Below are positions 6,701 to 15,417 of a stretch of DNA of 19,698 nt, piece by piece. The notes under the pieces were generated by a model. That model saw only the letters and a list, made by a program, of their open reading frames with translations, had not been told where the DNA came from and searched no databases. This stretch comes from Planctomycetota bacterium. Its GTDB lineage: Bacteria; Planctomycetota; Planctomycetia; Gemmatales; Gemmataceae. How positions within the stretch are numbered: the stretch's first letter is position 1; each line of letters opens with the position of its first letter. A program made the translations under genes and the position numbers. The stretch lies in NCBI GenBank assembly GCA_018970845.1, contig JAGWVO010000017.1:1-19698 (forward strand), written 5' to 3'.

Positions 6701-8874
6701 GCCTGAAGGAACCAACGAGGCTTTGGTTGGCCGCCGCGGTGATGCTGGCGGCCCCCGGCCTTGTTTTCGCCAATCCTCCCGTGGCCAGCTACATTTTTCC
6801 GGCCGGGGCCCGGCGAGGTGATACCGTCGAGGTCCGCGTGGGAGGGCTATTCCTGCATGGGAACTGCGAGGCCGAGATCGGCGGACCCGGGATCACCGTG
6901 GCCGGCCGCCCCGTCCCGACTTCCAAACGCTGGTTCGAGGGGCCGGTCTTGCCTTTGCCGGATTCCCAGAGACAGGAAGACTACCCCTCCGACATGCTCC
7001 TTGGCGCGCGAGTCGCTCCGGACGCCCCCACAGGCGGCCGGAGGCTGCGGCTTTCCACGGCGCAAGGTATCGCCAGCGGCCCGGTATTCATGGTTGGCGA
7101 CCTGCCCGAGGTGGTGGAGAACGAAATCGAGGGCGACCCGATCCCCCAGACGATTCCCGTCCCGGGAACAGCCAATGGGCGCCTCTTTCCCAGGGAGGAT
7201 GTCGACCTGTGGGAGTTCCGCGCCGAGGCCGGCAAGCCGCTGACGATTTTCGCGCACGCCGCGGCTCTCAACTCACCCGTGCTGCCCAGGATTGAAATCC
7301 TCGACAAGGCCGGCCGCGTCGTCGCCGCGCAGATGCCTTATCCCTGCGCGGGCACCGATGCCAGCATCCGCTTCGAAGCCCCTTCCACGGGAACCTACCG
7401 GGCGAGGATTTCCGACGCCAAGATGCTGGGAAGCCAGGCGCATGTGTATCGCCTGACGGCCACCCATGAGCGATTGCCCCTTCACAGGGGGCCCATCGGC
7501 CGCGGTCCATCCCCGGGACAGGTCGCCACCGTTCCGGCAACCCTTGCGGGAGTGATCTCGGCGCCGGGCAATTCCGACGCATGGACGGTGAACCTCACGG
7601 CCGGCCAAGCCTGTCGGGTGGAGGTTGAGGCCCGAAGGCTGGGCTCCCCCCTGCGCGCCGTCGTCACGATCACCGATCCGGCGGGGAAGCAGGCGGTCCG
7701 CCGTGAAGCTGGCGAGAAGGATGATCCCGAACCGATCCCGTTCAAGCCGGCATCGACCGGCGCGCATGTGATCCGGATTGCCGACAAGTTCCGGGACAGG
7801 GGCGGCGAGTCGTTCGGCTATTCCCTGGCCTTGAAGCCGGACGAAGCCACCGCGGCCCCGGGATTCCGCCTGGCCTTGCCTTCCGATTCCCTGGTGTTGC
7901 CACGGGGCGGCACCACGAAGGTCAAGGTGTCGGCCGAAAGGCTTGGAGGCTTTTCGGAGGCCGTGGCGCTCGAGGTTGATGGACTTCCCCCGGGCGTGTC
8001 GTTCAAGCCGGCGACAATCGCCCGCGGCGGCGCCTCGGCTGACTTGGAAATCACGGCCTCGGCCACGGTTCCCTTGGGTGTCTGCTCCCCGGTGATTCGC
8101 GGACGCGCGGGCAACCTGGCCGCGACAGCCATGGCCCCGGCCCTCGGATGCGCCCCCGAAACCGGGGACATCCGCCTGGCGGTGGCCTTTCCCGCGCCAT
8201 TCAAGATTGTCAGCGAATACGAAATGACGGGAGCGCCGCGCGGTGAAAACCACCGCAGGAAATACCGCATCGACCGGGGCGGATACGAGGGTCCCATCCA
8301 TGTCGGCATGGCCGACCGCCAGGCCCGCCACCTCCAGGGGGTCACAGGGCCGGAGATCGTGGTTCCTCCCGGCAAGGATTCCTTTGAATATCCGGCATTG
8401 CTCGCCCCATGGATGGAGATGGGGCGCACATGCCGGGTCTGCGTCATGGCCTGGGCGACCGTTGCCGATCCGGTGGGCGGGAAGTCCCATGTGGTCAGCT
8501 TCGGGTCGACGGAGCAGAACCAGCAGATGATCGTCGTGGTGGGACCCGGTCGGCTCGAGCTGGAACTCGACCGCGTCACGGTTCCCGCGAAAGGCAGGCA
8601 GGTGATCCGCGCCAAGGTGAGCCGGGATGTGGCGCTCAAGGGTGAAGCTGAAATCGAGGCCATCATTCCGGCGCATTTCCGAGGGGTCACCGTTGCCAAG
8701 GTGACCGTTCCCGAGGGCGCGGCTTCCGTCGACTTTCCAATCGAATTCGCCGCCGATTCAGGTCCTTTCAATGCCCCGATCACGCTCAGGGCGCGGGTCA
8801 ACCGCAAGGATGGCCCGGTGGTGGCCGAGGCCACCGTGCTTCCCGTTGGCCGGATCCCGACCCCGGCCGATTGA
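6697..8874 (+). CDS. Secreted PPC-type multidomain protein
   Basis: The 725-residue protein has a classic signal peptide (MSLKEPTRLWLAAAVMLAAP, cleavage near VFA-NPP). An IPT/TIG-like N-terminal segment starts PVASYIFPAGARRGDTVEVRV. Two pre-peptidase C-terminal (PPC)-like beta domains follow: one around 145-255 with EDVDLWEFRAEAGKPLTIFAHA, and a second around 280-380 with GNSDAWTVNLTAGQACRVEVEA. C-terminal Ig-like segments follow, e.g. VALEVDGLPPGVSFKPATI near 420-440. No catalytic motif is evident, so a binding or structural role at the cell surface is likely. It is the third member of the common planctomycete set DUF1549-DUF1501-PPC and is translationally coupled to the DUF1501 gene by a 4-bp overlap. 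Confidence 0.8.
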   Translation: MSLKEPTRLWLAAAVMLAAPGLVFANPPVASYIFPAGARRGDTVEVRVGGLFLHGNCEAEIGGPGITVAGRPVPTSKRWFEGPVLPLPDSQRQEDYPSDMLLGARVAPDAPTGGRRLRLSTAQGIASGPVFMVGDLPEVVENEIEGDPIPQTIPVPGTANGRLFPREDVDLWEFRAEAGKPLTIFAHAAALNSPVLPRIEILDKAGRVVAAQMPYPCAGTDASIRFEAPSTGTYRARISDAKMLGSQAHVYRLTATHERLPLHRGPIGRGPSPGQVATVPATLAGVISAPGNSDAWTVNLTAGQACRVEVEARRLGSPLRAVVTITDPAGKQAVRREAGEKDDPEPIPFKPASTGAHVIRIADKFRDRGGESFGYSLALKPDEATAAPGFRLALPSDSLVLPRGGTTKVKVSAERLGGFSEAVALEVDGLPPGVSFKPATIARGGASADLEITASATVPLGVCSPVIRGRAGNLAATAMAPALGCAPETGDIRLAVAFPAPFKIVSEYEMTGAPRGENHRRKYRIDRGGYEGPIHVGMADRQARHLQGVTGPEIVVPPGKDSFEYPALLAPWMEMGRTCRVCVMAWATVADPVGGKSHVVSFGSTEQNQQMIVVVGPGRLELELDRVTVPAKGRQVIRAKVSRDVALKGEAEIEAIIPAHFRGVTVAKVTVPEGAASVDFPIEFAADSGPFNAPITLRARVNRKDGPVVAEATVLPVGRIPTPAD

Positions 8875-8898
8875 CCGCCGTCGACGCTCCGTTATCTT
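8871..8898 (+). promoter_or_regulatory. Possible promoter of the 8-gene catabolic operon
   Basis: TTGACC (8871-8876, five of six matches to the -35 consensus) and TATCTT (8893-8898, four of six matches to the -10) are separated by 16 bases. The -35 overlaps the stop codon of the preceding gene. It lies in the only sizeable gap (83 bp) before the operon. No operator-like dyad or regulator gene was seen beside it. Confidence 0.3.
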
Positions 8899-8957
8899 GT
8901 GCTGATGGCCTTTCGCCCGCTGCGAGCGGCTCTCCCCCAGCCTGGCGGACCCAATTC

Positions 8958-9917
8958 ATGCGCGTCGCGGTGACCGACCACACATTCCCCGAACTTGACA
9001 TCGAGAGGGCCATCCTGCGGGAGGCGGGCGTGGAAATGGTCTCGGGCCAGTGCCGCACCGAGGAGGAACTTATCCCGCTCGTGGCGGATGCCGACGCCGT
9101 CATCACCCAGTTCGCCCCCGTGAGGGCCGGCGTGATCGCGGCCATGAGGAAAGCCAAGTCGATCGTGCGCTACGGCATCGGGGTCGACAATGTCGATCTC
9201 GACGCCGCCCGGGGCCGTGGCATTCCGGTCTGCAATGTCCCCGATTACTGCATCGACGAGGTGGCCGACCACACATTGTCGTTCATCCTCGCGCTGACTC
9301 GCCAGGTTGTTGTTCATTCCAACAGGGTCCACCAGGCGGCCTGGGGCCTTGGCACCCCGTTGGCATCGCTCAAGGCCCTGTCGGACATGACGGTGGGAGT
9401 GATCGGCTTCGGAAGGATCGGCCGCGCCGTGGTGAGGCGGCTGACGGCGTTCGGAGGCAGGGTGCTGGTGCACGATCCCGTCGCCGACGCGGCTGATGTC
9501 GTCGCCGCCGGGGCGGTTCCCGCCGACTCGGGCAAGGTTTTCGCGGATTCCGATTGCGTGACGCTTCATTGCCCATCCACCGCTCAAACCCGCGGCATGG
9601 TGAACCGGCAAGCCATCGCCGCCATGAGGGACGGGGCCCTTTTGGTGAACCTGTCCCGCGGCGATTTGGTGGACCCGTCGGCGCTGGTCGAGGCGCTCGA
9701 TTCGGGAAAACTCTCTGGCGCCGCTCTGGATGTCTTTTCACCCGAGCCGATACCCGCGGGCCATCCGATCCTCAAGCGCGACAATGTCATCCTCGCGCCC
9801 CATATCGCCAGCGCCAGCGTTCCCGCCGTCGGCCGCCTTCGCCGCGCCGCGGCGTCGCTGGCCCTGGCGTCGCTTCGGGGGGAAGCGCTCGGATCCGTGG
9901 TCAACGGGGTGCGCTAG
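8958..9917 (+). CDS. D-2-hydroxyacid dehydrogenase, CtBP-like
   Basis: The 319-residue protein belongs to the D-isomer-specific 2-hydroxyacid dehydrogenases and most resembles the C-terminal-binding-protein-like branch (MRVAVTDHTFPELDIERAIL, then VRYGIGVDNVDLDAARGRGI). The NAD-binding loop GFGRIG is at 150-155. The catalytic triad is present: Arg234 in NLSRGDLVD, Glu263 in DVFSPEP and His282 in LAPHIAS. It would interconvert a 2-oxoacid and a D-2-hydroxyacid with NAD(H) in the cytoplasm. The open frame extends upstream to a TTG at 8871, but the family begins at MRVAVTD, so 8958 is chosen. No strong Shine-Dalgarno is seen there. It opens the catabolic operon; the next gene starts 30 bp later. 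Substrate cannot be read from sequence. Confidence 0.88.
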   Translation: MRVAVTDHTFPELDIERAILREAGVEMVSGQCRTEEELIPLVADADAVITQFAPVRAGVIAAMRKAKSIVRYGIGVDNVDLDAARGRGIPVCNVPDYCIDEVADHTLSFILALTRQVVVHSNRVHQAAWGLGTPLASLKALSDMTVGVIGFGRIGRAVVRRLTAFGGRVLVHDPVADAADVVAAGAVPADSGKVFADSDCVTLHCPSTAQTRGMVNRQAIAAMRDGALLVNLSRGDLVDPSALVEALDSGKLSGAALDVFSPEPIPAGHPILKRDNVILAPHIASASVPAVGRLRRAAASLALASLRGEALGSVVNGVR

Positions 9918-9947
9918 CCGGCCCCATCTGGAAAGGCGGAGGCATCG

Positions 9948-11015
9948 ATGAGCGAAACCCACGGCCCGGCGCGCGTGAGCCCCGAAAGGCTCGAGGCCTT
10001 CGTGCGGGCGGCACTGGAAGCCATCGGCATGGGCGCAAGGGACGCCGCCACCACGGCCGAGGCCTTGGCGCTCGCCGACTCCATGGGAGTCCATACCCAT
10101 GGCACGAAATTGCTGGCGGGATACCTGAAGAGGCTCAAGGGAGGCGGCTACAAGGCTACGGGCGCTCCGAGGGTGTCGAGGCAGGGCCCCGCGTGGGCCT
10201 TGGTGGATGGCGATTCCGCCCTGGGCCAGGTCGGCGGGGCGATGGCGATGGGCCTGGCCATCAGCAAGGCCCGTTCCGTCGGGGTCGCGTATGTGGGCCT
10301 GAGGAACACCGCCCACATCGGCGCCGCGGGTTACTACGCGTGGATGGCGGCGAGGGAGGGCCTCTTCGGCCTCGTGGTTGGAAACGACATCCCCAGCGTC
10401 GCCGCGCCGGGTTCCACGGGCCCTGTGTTGGGAAGCAATCCGTTGGCCTGGGCCGCTCCGGTTCCCGGCGGCGACCCGATCCTGCTCGACATGGCCACGG
10501 CCGCGGTGGCCGGCGGGAAGGTTTACGCCGCCTGGCAGCGCGGTGAACCCATCCCGCCCACCTGGCTCATCGGCCCCGACGGCCATCCGACAACCGACGG
10601 GAACCTGTATCCCCAATCGGCGGCCTTGGCTCCCATGGCCGGCCACAAGGGATACGGACTGGGCCTGCTCGCCGAGTGGCTTTCCGGGGTGATCCCCGGG
10701 GGAGCGATCACTTGGCAGGTCGGCAGTTGGATGTTCGATCCGGCCGACAAGCCTTCGGCCCACAACGCCGGATTCATCGCCATGGATATCGCCTCCATCG
10801 CGGATCCGGAGGAGTATCGCCGGGGCGCGCGAAGGCTCGTTGAGGAGATCCATGCCGCGAAGTCGGCCCCCGGGGTCGGGCGCGTCATGCTTCCGGGGGA
10901 AAGGGAGTGGGATGCCCGCCGCAAGGCGATGGCCGGCGGCATCCCCCTGCCCTCCGATGTGGTCGCCAAGCTGGCCGAGGCCTCGGGAATGACAGGGGTT
11001 CCCTTTCCCGGTTGA
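9948..11015 (+). CDS. Ldh_2-family (malate/L-lactate-type) dehydrogenase
   Basis: The 355-residue protein is a member of the Ldh_2 family, which includes malate/L-lactate dehydrogenase, sulfolactate dehydrogenase and 2,3-diketo-L-gulonate reductase (YiaK). It is unrelated to classical lactate dehydrogenase. Visible marks are VHTHGTKLL (His49, His51), LRNTAHIGAAGYY (His123), LGSNPLAWAAP (161-171), DMATAAVAGGKV (181-192) and GHKGYGLGLLAEWLSG (232-247). The family is NAD(P)-dependent and acts on L-2-hydroxyacids or the matching oxo compounds. GGAGG is about 7 bases before the ATG. It sits between a D-specific dehydrogenase and a secreted hydrolase gene. YiaK-like function is tempting because an FGGY kinase is nearby, but this is inference. 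Confidence 0.9.
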   Translation: MSETHGPARVSPERLEAFVRAALEAIGMGARDAATTAEALALADSMGVHTHGTKLLAGYLKRLKGGGYKATGAPRVSRQGPAWALVDGDSALGQVGGAMAMGLAISKARSVGVAYVGLRNTAHIGAAGYYAWMAAREGLFGLVVGNDIPSVAAPGSTGPVLGSNPLAWAAPVPGGDPILLDMATAAVAGGKVYAAWQRGEPIPPTWLIGPDGHPTTDGNLYPQSAALAPMAGHKGYGLGLLAEWLSGVIPGGAITWQVGSWMFDPADKPSAHNAGFIAMDIASIADPEEYRRGARRLVEEIHAAKSAPGVGRVMLPGEREWDARRKAMAGGIPLPSDVVAKLAEASGMTGVPFPG

Positions 11016-11041
11016 AGTTTCACGGACAGGAGGAAATTGCC

Positions 11042-12754
11042 ATGGGTCCAGCCTTCCGGATGTCGGGATGGTGTGTGTGCGCGATGGCCCTGTCCGGGGT
11101 TTGCGCGCGGGCGCAGGTGCCGGCGGACGCGGTGCGCGACCTGTCCCTGTTGGTGTCGCGGGACCGCCCGTGTGTCTGGCCTTCGGGAATGACGCCGTTC
11201 GCCGTGGTTCCCACGGCGACATTCAACCGCGCGGGCAGGCACCGAGACATGCTGGTCATCGACGAGCACACGGGAACCCAATGGGATGCCCCGGCGCATT
11301 TCGTTCCGCCGCCCGGATCAGGCCTGCCCGGCGCCGGCCCGATGGGACTGGTCACCGGAGAAAAGGTTCCAGCCTGGCAATTCTGCGGGGAGGCCTGCGT
11401 GGTGGATGTCTCCGCCTACCGCGACAAGGCCGAACCGGGCAAAAGCTACCTCATCGGCAAGGAACCGCTCTTGGCTTGGGAATCGGCGAACAGGAAATTG
11501 GGCCCGGGGGATGTCGTCCTTTTCAGGAGCGGCTACACCGATGCCTATTACAAACCATTCCCCCTTGGCGACAGGTTCGTCACCGCCGCCTTGCGCAAGC
11601 AGGCGCCAGGCTGGCCCGCTCCCACTCCCGAGGTGATGGAGTTCCTTGGCGAAAGGGGCGTCATGACCCTCGGCCTCGACGGGGCGAGCATGGGGCCGTT
11701 GCCCGACCTCGCGGTGGCCACGCACCAGGCGGGTGGCAAGCGCGGGATGATTTGGGTGGAATGCGCCACCAACCTCGGCGGGTTGCCTCCCACCGGAGCG
11801 TTCTTCGCCCTCTTGGCGGCCAAGCATGCCGGCGGATCGGGCGGAGAATGCCGGTGTGTCGCCATCACCGACAAGGCGATCGCGACCGAACTGGTCGCCA
11901 GGTCGAGGGCGAAAACCGTCGTCGACCTCTCGGTGACCCTTCATGAGGATTACCCCGTGGTGTGGCCCGGAAGGGGTCCCGGCGAGGAGGGAGGCCGCTA
12001 TGTGGGCAAGGTGCTCAACGCCTTCTCACCCACCCGCGGGCCGTTCTTCGCGCTGGCCCACATGTTCGACAGCCACGCGGGAACGCATCTTGTCATGCCA
12101 AGCTTCGCGCTTCCCGACGCCGTGGACCGCGGCACGACGGCCCTGGCCCCCGTCGCCGGTTGGCGCGAGGAGTTCGAGAGGAAATGGGGCAAGCTGCCCG
12201 AGGCCGTCGAGTTCACGGAAAAAGCCCCCCTTGAAAGGCTGATGGGTCGGGCCCATGTGGTGGATGCGCGCCCGCTGCGCGGGAAGGTGAAGGCCGAGCC
12301 GGGCCGTCCCGCCGGGGCGGTGATCAGCCGCGAGTTCCTCGAGGAGCATGCCAGGTCGAAGCCTTTCAAGGCCGGCGAGGTCGTTGTGTTCCGCTCGGGA
12401 TTCTCCGACGAGTTCTTCCGACCATTGCCGGCCGCTCCCGACAAGGACGCGCTGTTCGTGAAGCCTCTCGAGGGCGAGTCGGAGGGATGGCCTTCGCCAT
12501 CGGCGGAAGCCGTCGCCTATCTGGCCGAGGCCGGAGTCCGCTGCATCGGCACCGACGGCCCCACCCTCGGCGGAGTCGATGCCAAGTCGTCCCAGTTCAC
12601 CGATTGGATGGCGGCATCGAAGGGGATGCTTGTCGTGGAATTCCTGACCAACCTCGGCTCCATCGACGGCAAGGACGCCTTCTTCATCTTCGCTCCGGTC
12701 AAGATCGAGGGAACCCGCGGCGGGTACGGCAGGGCGCTGGCGTTGGTCAAGTGA
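11042..12754 (+). CDS. Secreted tandem cyclase-family (KynB/isatin hydrolase-like) protein
   Basis: The 570-residue protein carries a signal peptide (SGWCVCAMALSGVCARAQ, residues 8-25) and two consecutive cyclase-family (PF04199) domains, about 28-278 and 290-570. This superfamily hydrolyses cyclic amides, N-formyl amides or similar bonds using metal held by HxGTHxDxPxH. Domain 1 has HTGTQWDAPAH (His76, Gln80, Asp82, His86) and keeps a later His228. Domain 2 has HAGTHLVMPSF (His345, His349), with Val351 and Phe355 in place of Asp and His and no counterpart of His228. Both end with the usual VE--TNL segment. The ATG at 11042 follows AGGAGG at ideal spacing; an in-frame extension upstream lacks a signal peptide. 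It is the only exported protein in an otherwise cytoplasmic operon, implying periplasmic substrate processing. Confidence 0.85.
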   Translation: MGPAFRMSGWCVCAMALSGVCARAQVPADAVRDLSLLVSRDRPCVWPSGMTPFAVVPTATFNRAGRHRDMLVIDEHTGTQWDAPAHFVPPPGSGLPGAGPMGLVTGEKVPAWQFCGEACVVDVSAYRDKAEPGKSYLIGKEPLLAWESANRKLGPGDVVLFRSGYTDAYYKPFPLGDRFVTAALRKQAPGWPAPTPEVMEFLGERGVMTLGLDGASMGPLPDLAVATHQAGGKRGMIWVECATNLGGLPPTGAFFALLAAKHAGGSGGECRCVAITDKAIATELVARSRAKTVVDLSVTLHEDYPVVWPGRGPGEEGGRYVGKVLNAFSPTRGPFFALAHMFDSHAGTHLVMPSFALPDAVDRGTTALAPVAGWREEFERKWGKLPEAVEFTEKAPLERLMGRAHVVDARPLRGKVKAEPGRPAGAVISREFLEEHARSKPFKAGEVVVFRSGFSDEFFRPLPAAPDKDALFVKPLEGESEGWPSPSAEAVAYLAEAGVRCIGTDGPTLGGVDAKSSQFTDWMAASKGMLVVEFLTNLGSIDGKDAFFIFAPVKIEGTRGGYGRALALVK

Positions 12755-12763
12755 GCTGATCTC

Positions 12764-14098
12764 ATGGCGGCCATCGGCCTCGACATCGGTTCGACCAGCA
12801 TCAAGGGGGCGGTTCTCGCCGCTTCGGGCGCGATTGTCGGCGAGGTGGAAAAGGCCGCATTTCCCGAACCCGTCCAAGGCCTGGGGCCCGGATCCTTCGA
12901 GGTGGATCCGGAGCGCGTCAGGATCGCGGCGATGGACGTGCTATCTCGGTTGCTGGCGCGCGCCCCGGGGGCCGGCCGGCTTTACCTGTGCGGCCAGATG
13001 GGCGGGGCCATCCTCGTGGATGGCGGGGGGCGGCCGGCATCGCGATATGTCTCCTGGCGCGACCAGCGCTCCCTCGACGCCAAGGCCGGCATCGCTCCGC
13101 TTGATTCGGCCAGGAACAGGATCGACCCCGCGACCCTCGACGATACCGGCAGGGAACTCAAGCCCGGTTCCACCTCGGTCCTGCTGCACGCCCTGGCCAT
13201 GGAAGGCGCCAAGATGGACGGGCTTCATCCCGCCACCATCGGAGACGCCTTCGCCGCGTCGTTGTGCGGCGTCCCGCCGCGCATGCATCCGACGATGGCG
13301 ATCGGACTGATCGACCTGCGGAAAACCATGGCCGCATGGCACGAGGGCATGGTCCGCGCCCTGGGCCTGGGGAACCTGGGCTGGACCCGTCCCGCGGATC
13401 TCGCGGAACCGGTCGGGCATGCCCGCGTCGAAGGAAAGTCGCTCGAGGTCTACTCCACGGTGGGAGACCAGCAATGCGCCTTGCTGGGAGCCGAACTCGA
13501 GCCCGGGGAACTGTCGCTCAACGCTTCGACAGGCGCCCAGGTCAGCAGGATCGTGCCGAGGCATGTTCCCGGGCCGAGCCAGGGGCGGGCTTACTTCGGC
13601 GGATTGTTCCTCGAGACCATCACCCACATTCCCGCGGGCAGGGCGCTTCACGCCTTGGTGGACCTGCTCACCGAGGTGCCGCGGGCGCAAGGACTTCCCG
13701 TGGGTGACCCGTGGGGAACGCTCACCCGCCTGATGGCCGGCCGCGAGGCCACCGACCTCGAGGTTGACCTGGCCTTTTTCCCGTCCCCGGTGGGTGATGC
13801 CGGCCGCGTGGGCAACATCACCCTCGGCAACCTGTCGGCGGGCGACCTGCTCGCCGCGGCCACCCGCAACCTCGCCGACAACCTTTTCGCCTGCGCCAAA
13901 AGGCTCGACCCCGCCGCTTCCTGGACAAGGGCCAGGCTATCGGGGGGCCTGTCCCATTCGCTGAGGCCGCTGGTCGGCAGGTTGGAGGGGCTGCTTTTTC
14001 CGTCACCTGTCGTCGAGTCGGGCCAGGCCGAGGAAACGCTGGCGGGTCTGGCGCGCATCGCGGCCGCCCGGGGGGAGCCTCTCCATGGAAAGTCATGA
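12764..14098 (+). CDS. FGGY-family carbohydrate kinase
   Basis: The 444-residue protein has the N-terminal phosphate motif GLDIGSTSIKGAVL (5-18), GQMGG (77-81), the sugar-site motif WRDQRS (98-103, Asp100) and the C-terminal-domain motif VGDQQCALLGAEL (233-245). Asp235 is the expected catalytic base. A late ATP-site-like LSGGLSHSL also fits. FGGY kinases phosphorylate polyols, ketoses and related sugars. At 444 residues it is shorter than the usual 480-520, mostly in the second half. Subfamily is not clear; sedoheptulokinase-like and xylulokinase-like relatives are both possible. No strong ribosome binding site is visible 9 bp after the previous stop, so coupling to the upstream gene is likely. 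It overlaps the transporter gene by 14 bp. Confidence 0.85.
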   Translation: MAAIGLDIGSTSIKGAVLAASGAIVGEVEKAAFPEPVQGLGPGSFEVDPERVRIAAMDVLSRLLARAPGAGRLYLCGQMGGAILVDGGGRPASRYVSWRDQRSLDAKAGIAPLDSARNRIDPATLDDTGRELKPGSTSVLLHALAMEGAKMDGLHPATIGDAFAASLCGVPPRMHPTMAIGLIDLRKTMAAWHEGMVRALGLGNLGWTRPADLAEPVGHARVEGKSLEVYSTVGDQQCALLGAELEPGELSLNASTGAQVSRIVPRHVPGPSQGRAYFGGLFLETITHIPAGRALHALVDLLTEVPRAQGLPVGDPWGTLTRLMAGREATDLEVDLAFFPSPVGDAGRVGNITLGNLSAGDLLAAATRNLADNLFACAKRLDPAASWTRARLSGGLSHSLRPLVGRLEGLLFPSPVVESGQAEETLAGLARIAAARGEPLHGKS

Positions 14099-15416
14099 CG
14101 ATCCAGTCGGCAAGTCGGCCCTGGCCAAGGTGGGCTGGCGCATCATCCCCTTTTTATGCCTTCTTTACATCTTCAATATCATCGACAGGGCCAATGTCGG
14201 CTTCGCCCGCCTCACCATGACCCGGGATGTCGGCATCTCCGACGCGGTGATCGACTGGGGCTACGGCCTCTTCTACCTCGGATACCTGGTCTTCGAGGTG
14301 CCGAGCAACCTGCTGCTCAGGCGCCTTGGCGCGAGGCTCTGGATTTCCCGCATCATGGTGAGCTGGGGCCTCGTCTCCATGTTCACGATGGCGGTGACCG
14401 ACCCCTGGACCTACTATGGCGCCCGCGTGCTTCTGGGCATTGCCGAGGCTGGTTTTTTCCCGGGCATCATCTTCTACCTGACGGCCTGGTTTCCCGACGC
14501 CCGCCGGGCCCGGGTGATCGCCCTGTTCATGCTGGCGATTCCCGCGGCGAATGTGCTGGGCAATCCGGTTTCCGGGGCGATCATGGACGGATTTGATGGC
14601 GTTTTCGGGCTGGCCGGTTGGAAGTGGCTTTTCCTCCTGGAAGGACTGCCCTCGGTGGCGCTGGGATTCGTCGTGCTGCTGCTGCTGCCGGACAGGCCGC
14701 GTGACGCGTGGTGGCTCACCCCGGATGAACAGGCATGGCTCGAGGCCGAGGTGGAACGCGAGGCGGGCCGCCGGGCCCTGGCTGGCGGGAAAAACCACAT
14801 CGCCGCGCTGGCCGACTTGCGGGTTTGGCTGCTGATCGGCCTGTATTTCAGCGTGGCGGTGGGAACGAACGCCACGGGGGCTTACCTGCCGAAGCTGGTC
14901 AAGGGCTATTTTGAACCGATGCTGCTCGGGATGGCCGGCACCGAGGATGCCGCCGAGGCCGGATTGCTCTGGAAGGTCGGGGTGCTGTCGGCGCTGCCCC
15001 ACCTGTCTTCCGTCGCCGCCATGATGCTTGTGAGCCGTGTTTCCGACCGGTTGCGGATGCGAAGCCTGATGGTGGCGGTGTCGCTGGCGGCGGGCGGAAT
15101 CGGCTGGCTGATGGCCTGGCGGATCGCCAACCCCTGGTGCGCCCTGGCCGGCCTCTGCCTGGCGCAGGCGGGGATGATGGCGGTGCTGCCGGTATTCTGG
15201 GCGCTGCCCTCGCTGTTTTTGGGAGGGGCCGCCGCGGCCGCGGGAATCGCCCTGATCAATTCCGTCGCCAACATTGGCGGCATATTCGCGCCGCGGGTCA
15301 TTGGCGAATACGGGCTGGGGCCGATGGTGGCGGTGATGGCATGGGGGGTGGCGCTGGCCTTGGCCAGCATCGCCCTGGTCGAGCGCCGGGGCGTGGCGCG
15401 CAAGGGGGGCGAATGA
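14085..15416 (+). CDS. MFS transporter, anion:cation symporter (ACS) type
   Basis: The 443-residue protein has about 12 hydrophobic segments and the ACS signature near the first helix (YIFNIIDRANVGFARLTM, about 23-40). Further family marks are GYLVFEVPSNLLLRRLGARLW, ARVLLGIAEAGFFPGIIFYL and a central hydrophilic loop around residues 200-245. ACS members import organic anions such as tartrate, glucarate, galactonate, hexuronates or phthalate with protons. This agrees with a sugar-acid or hydroxyacid substrate for the operon. A GGGGGAG run precedes the ATG. The start lies 14 bp inside the kinase gene, so translation is coupled. The SDR gene begins one base after its stop. The exact substrate is not predictable. 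Confidence 0.9.
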   Translation: MESHDDPVGKSALAKVGWRIIPFLCLLYIFNIIDRANVGFARLTMTRDVGISDAVIDWGYGLFYLGYLVFEVPSNLLLRRLGARLWISRIMVSWGLVSMFTMAVTDPWTYYGARVLLGIAEAGFFPGIIFYLTAWFPDARRARVIALFMLAIPAANVLGNPVSGAIMDGFDGVFGLAGWKWLFLLEGLPSVALGFVVLLLLPDRPRDAWWLTPDEQAWLEAEVEREAGRRALAGGKNHIAALADLRVWLLIGLYFSVAVGTNATGAYLPKLVKGYFEPMLLGMAGTEDAAEAGLLWKVGVLSALPHLSSVAAMMLVSRVSDRLRMRSLMVAVSLAAGGIGWLMAWRIANPWCALAGLCLAQAGMMAVLPVFWALPSLFLGGAAAAAGIALINSVANIGGIFAPRVIGEYGLGPMVAVMAWGVALALASIALVERRGVARKGGE

Positions 15417-15417
15417 C

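Noticed and set aside
7273..8676. A 467-codon minus-strand open frame opposite the PPC protein
   Set aside because: Low-complexity antisense translation with no motifs; the plus strand has a signal peptide and family-like domains and is coupled to the DUF1501 gene.
8871..8957. N-terminal extension of the D-2-hydroxyacid dehydrogenase from a TTG at 8871
   Set aside because: The extra 29 residues do not resemble the family, whose first strand starts at MRVAVTD (8958).
10907..11041. N-terminal extension of the cyclase protein
   Set aside because: It lies in the end of the Ldh_2 gene; the ATG at 11042 has a strong AGGAGG and exposes a signal peptide.
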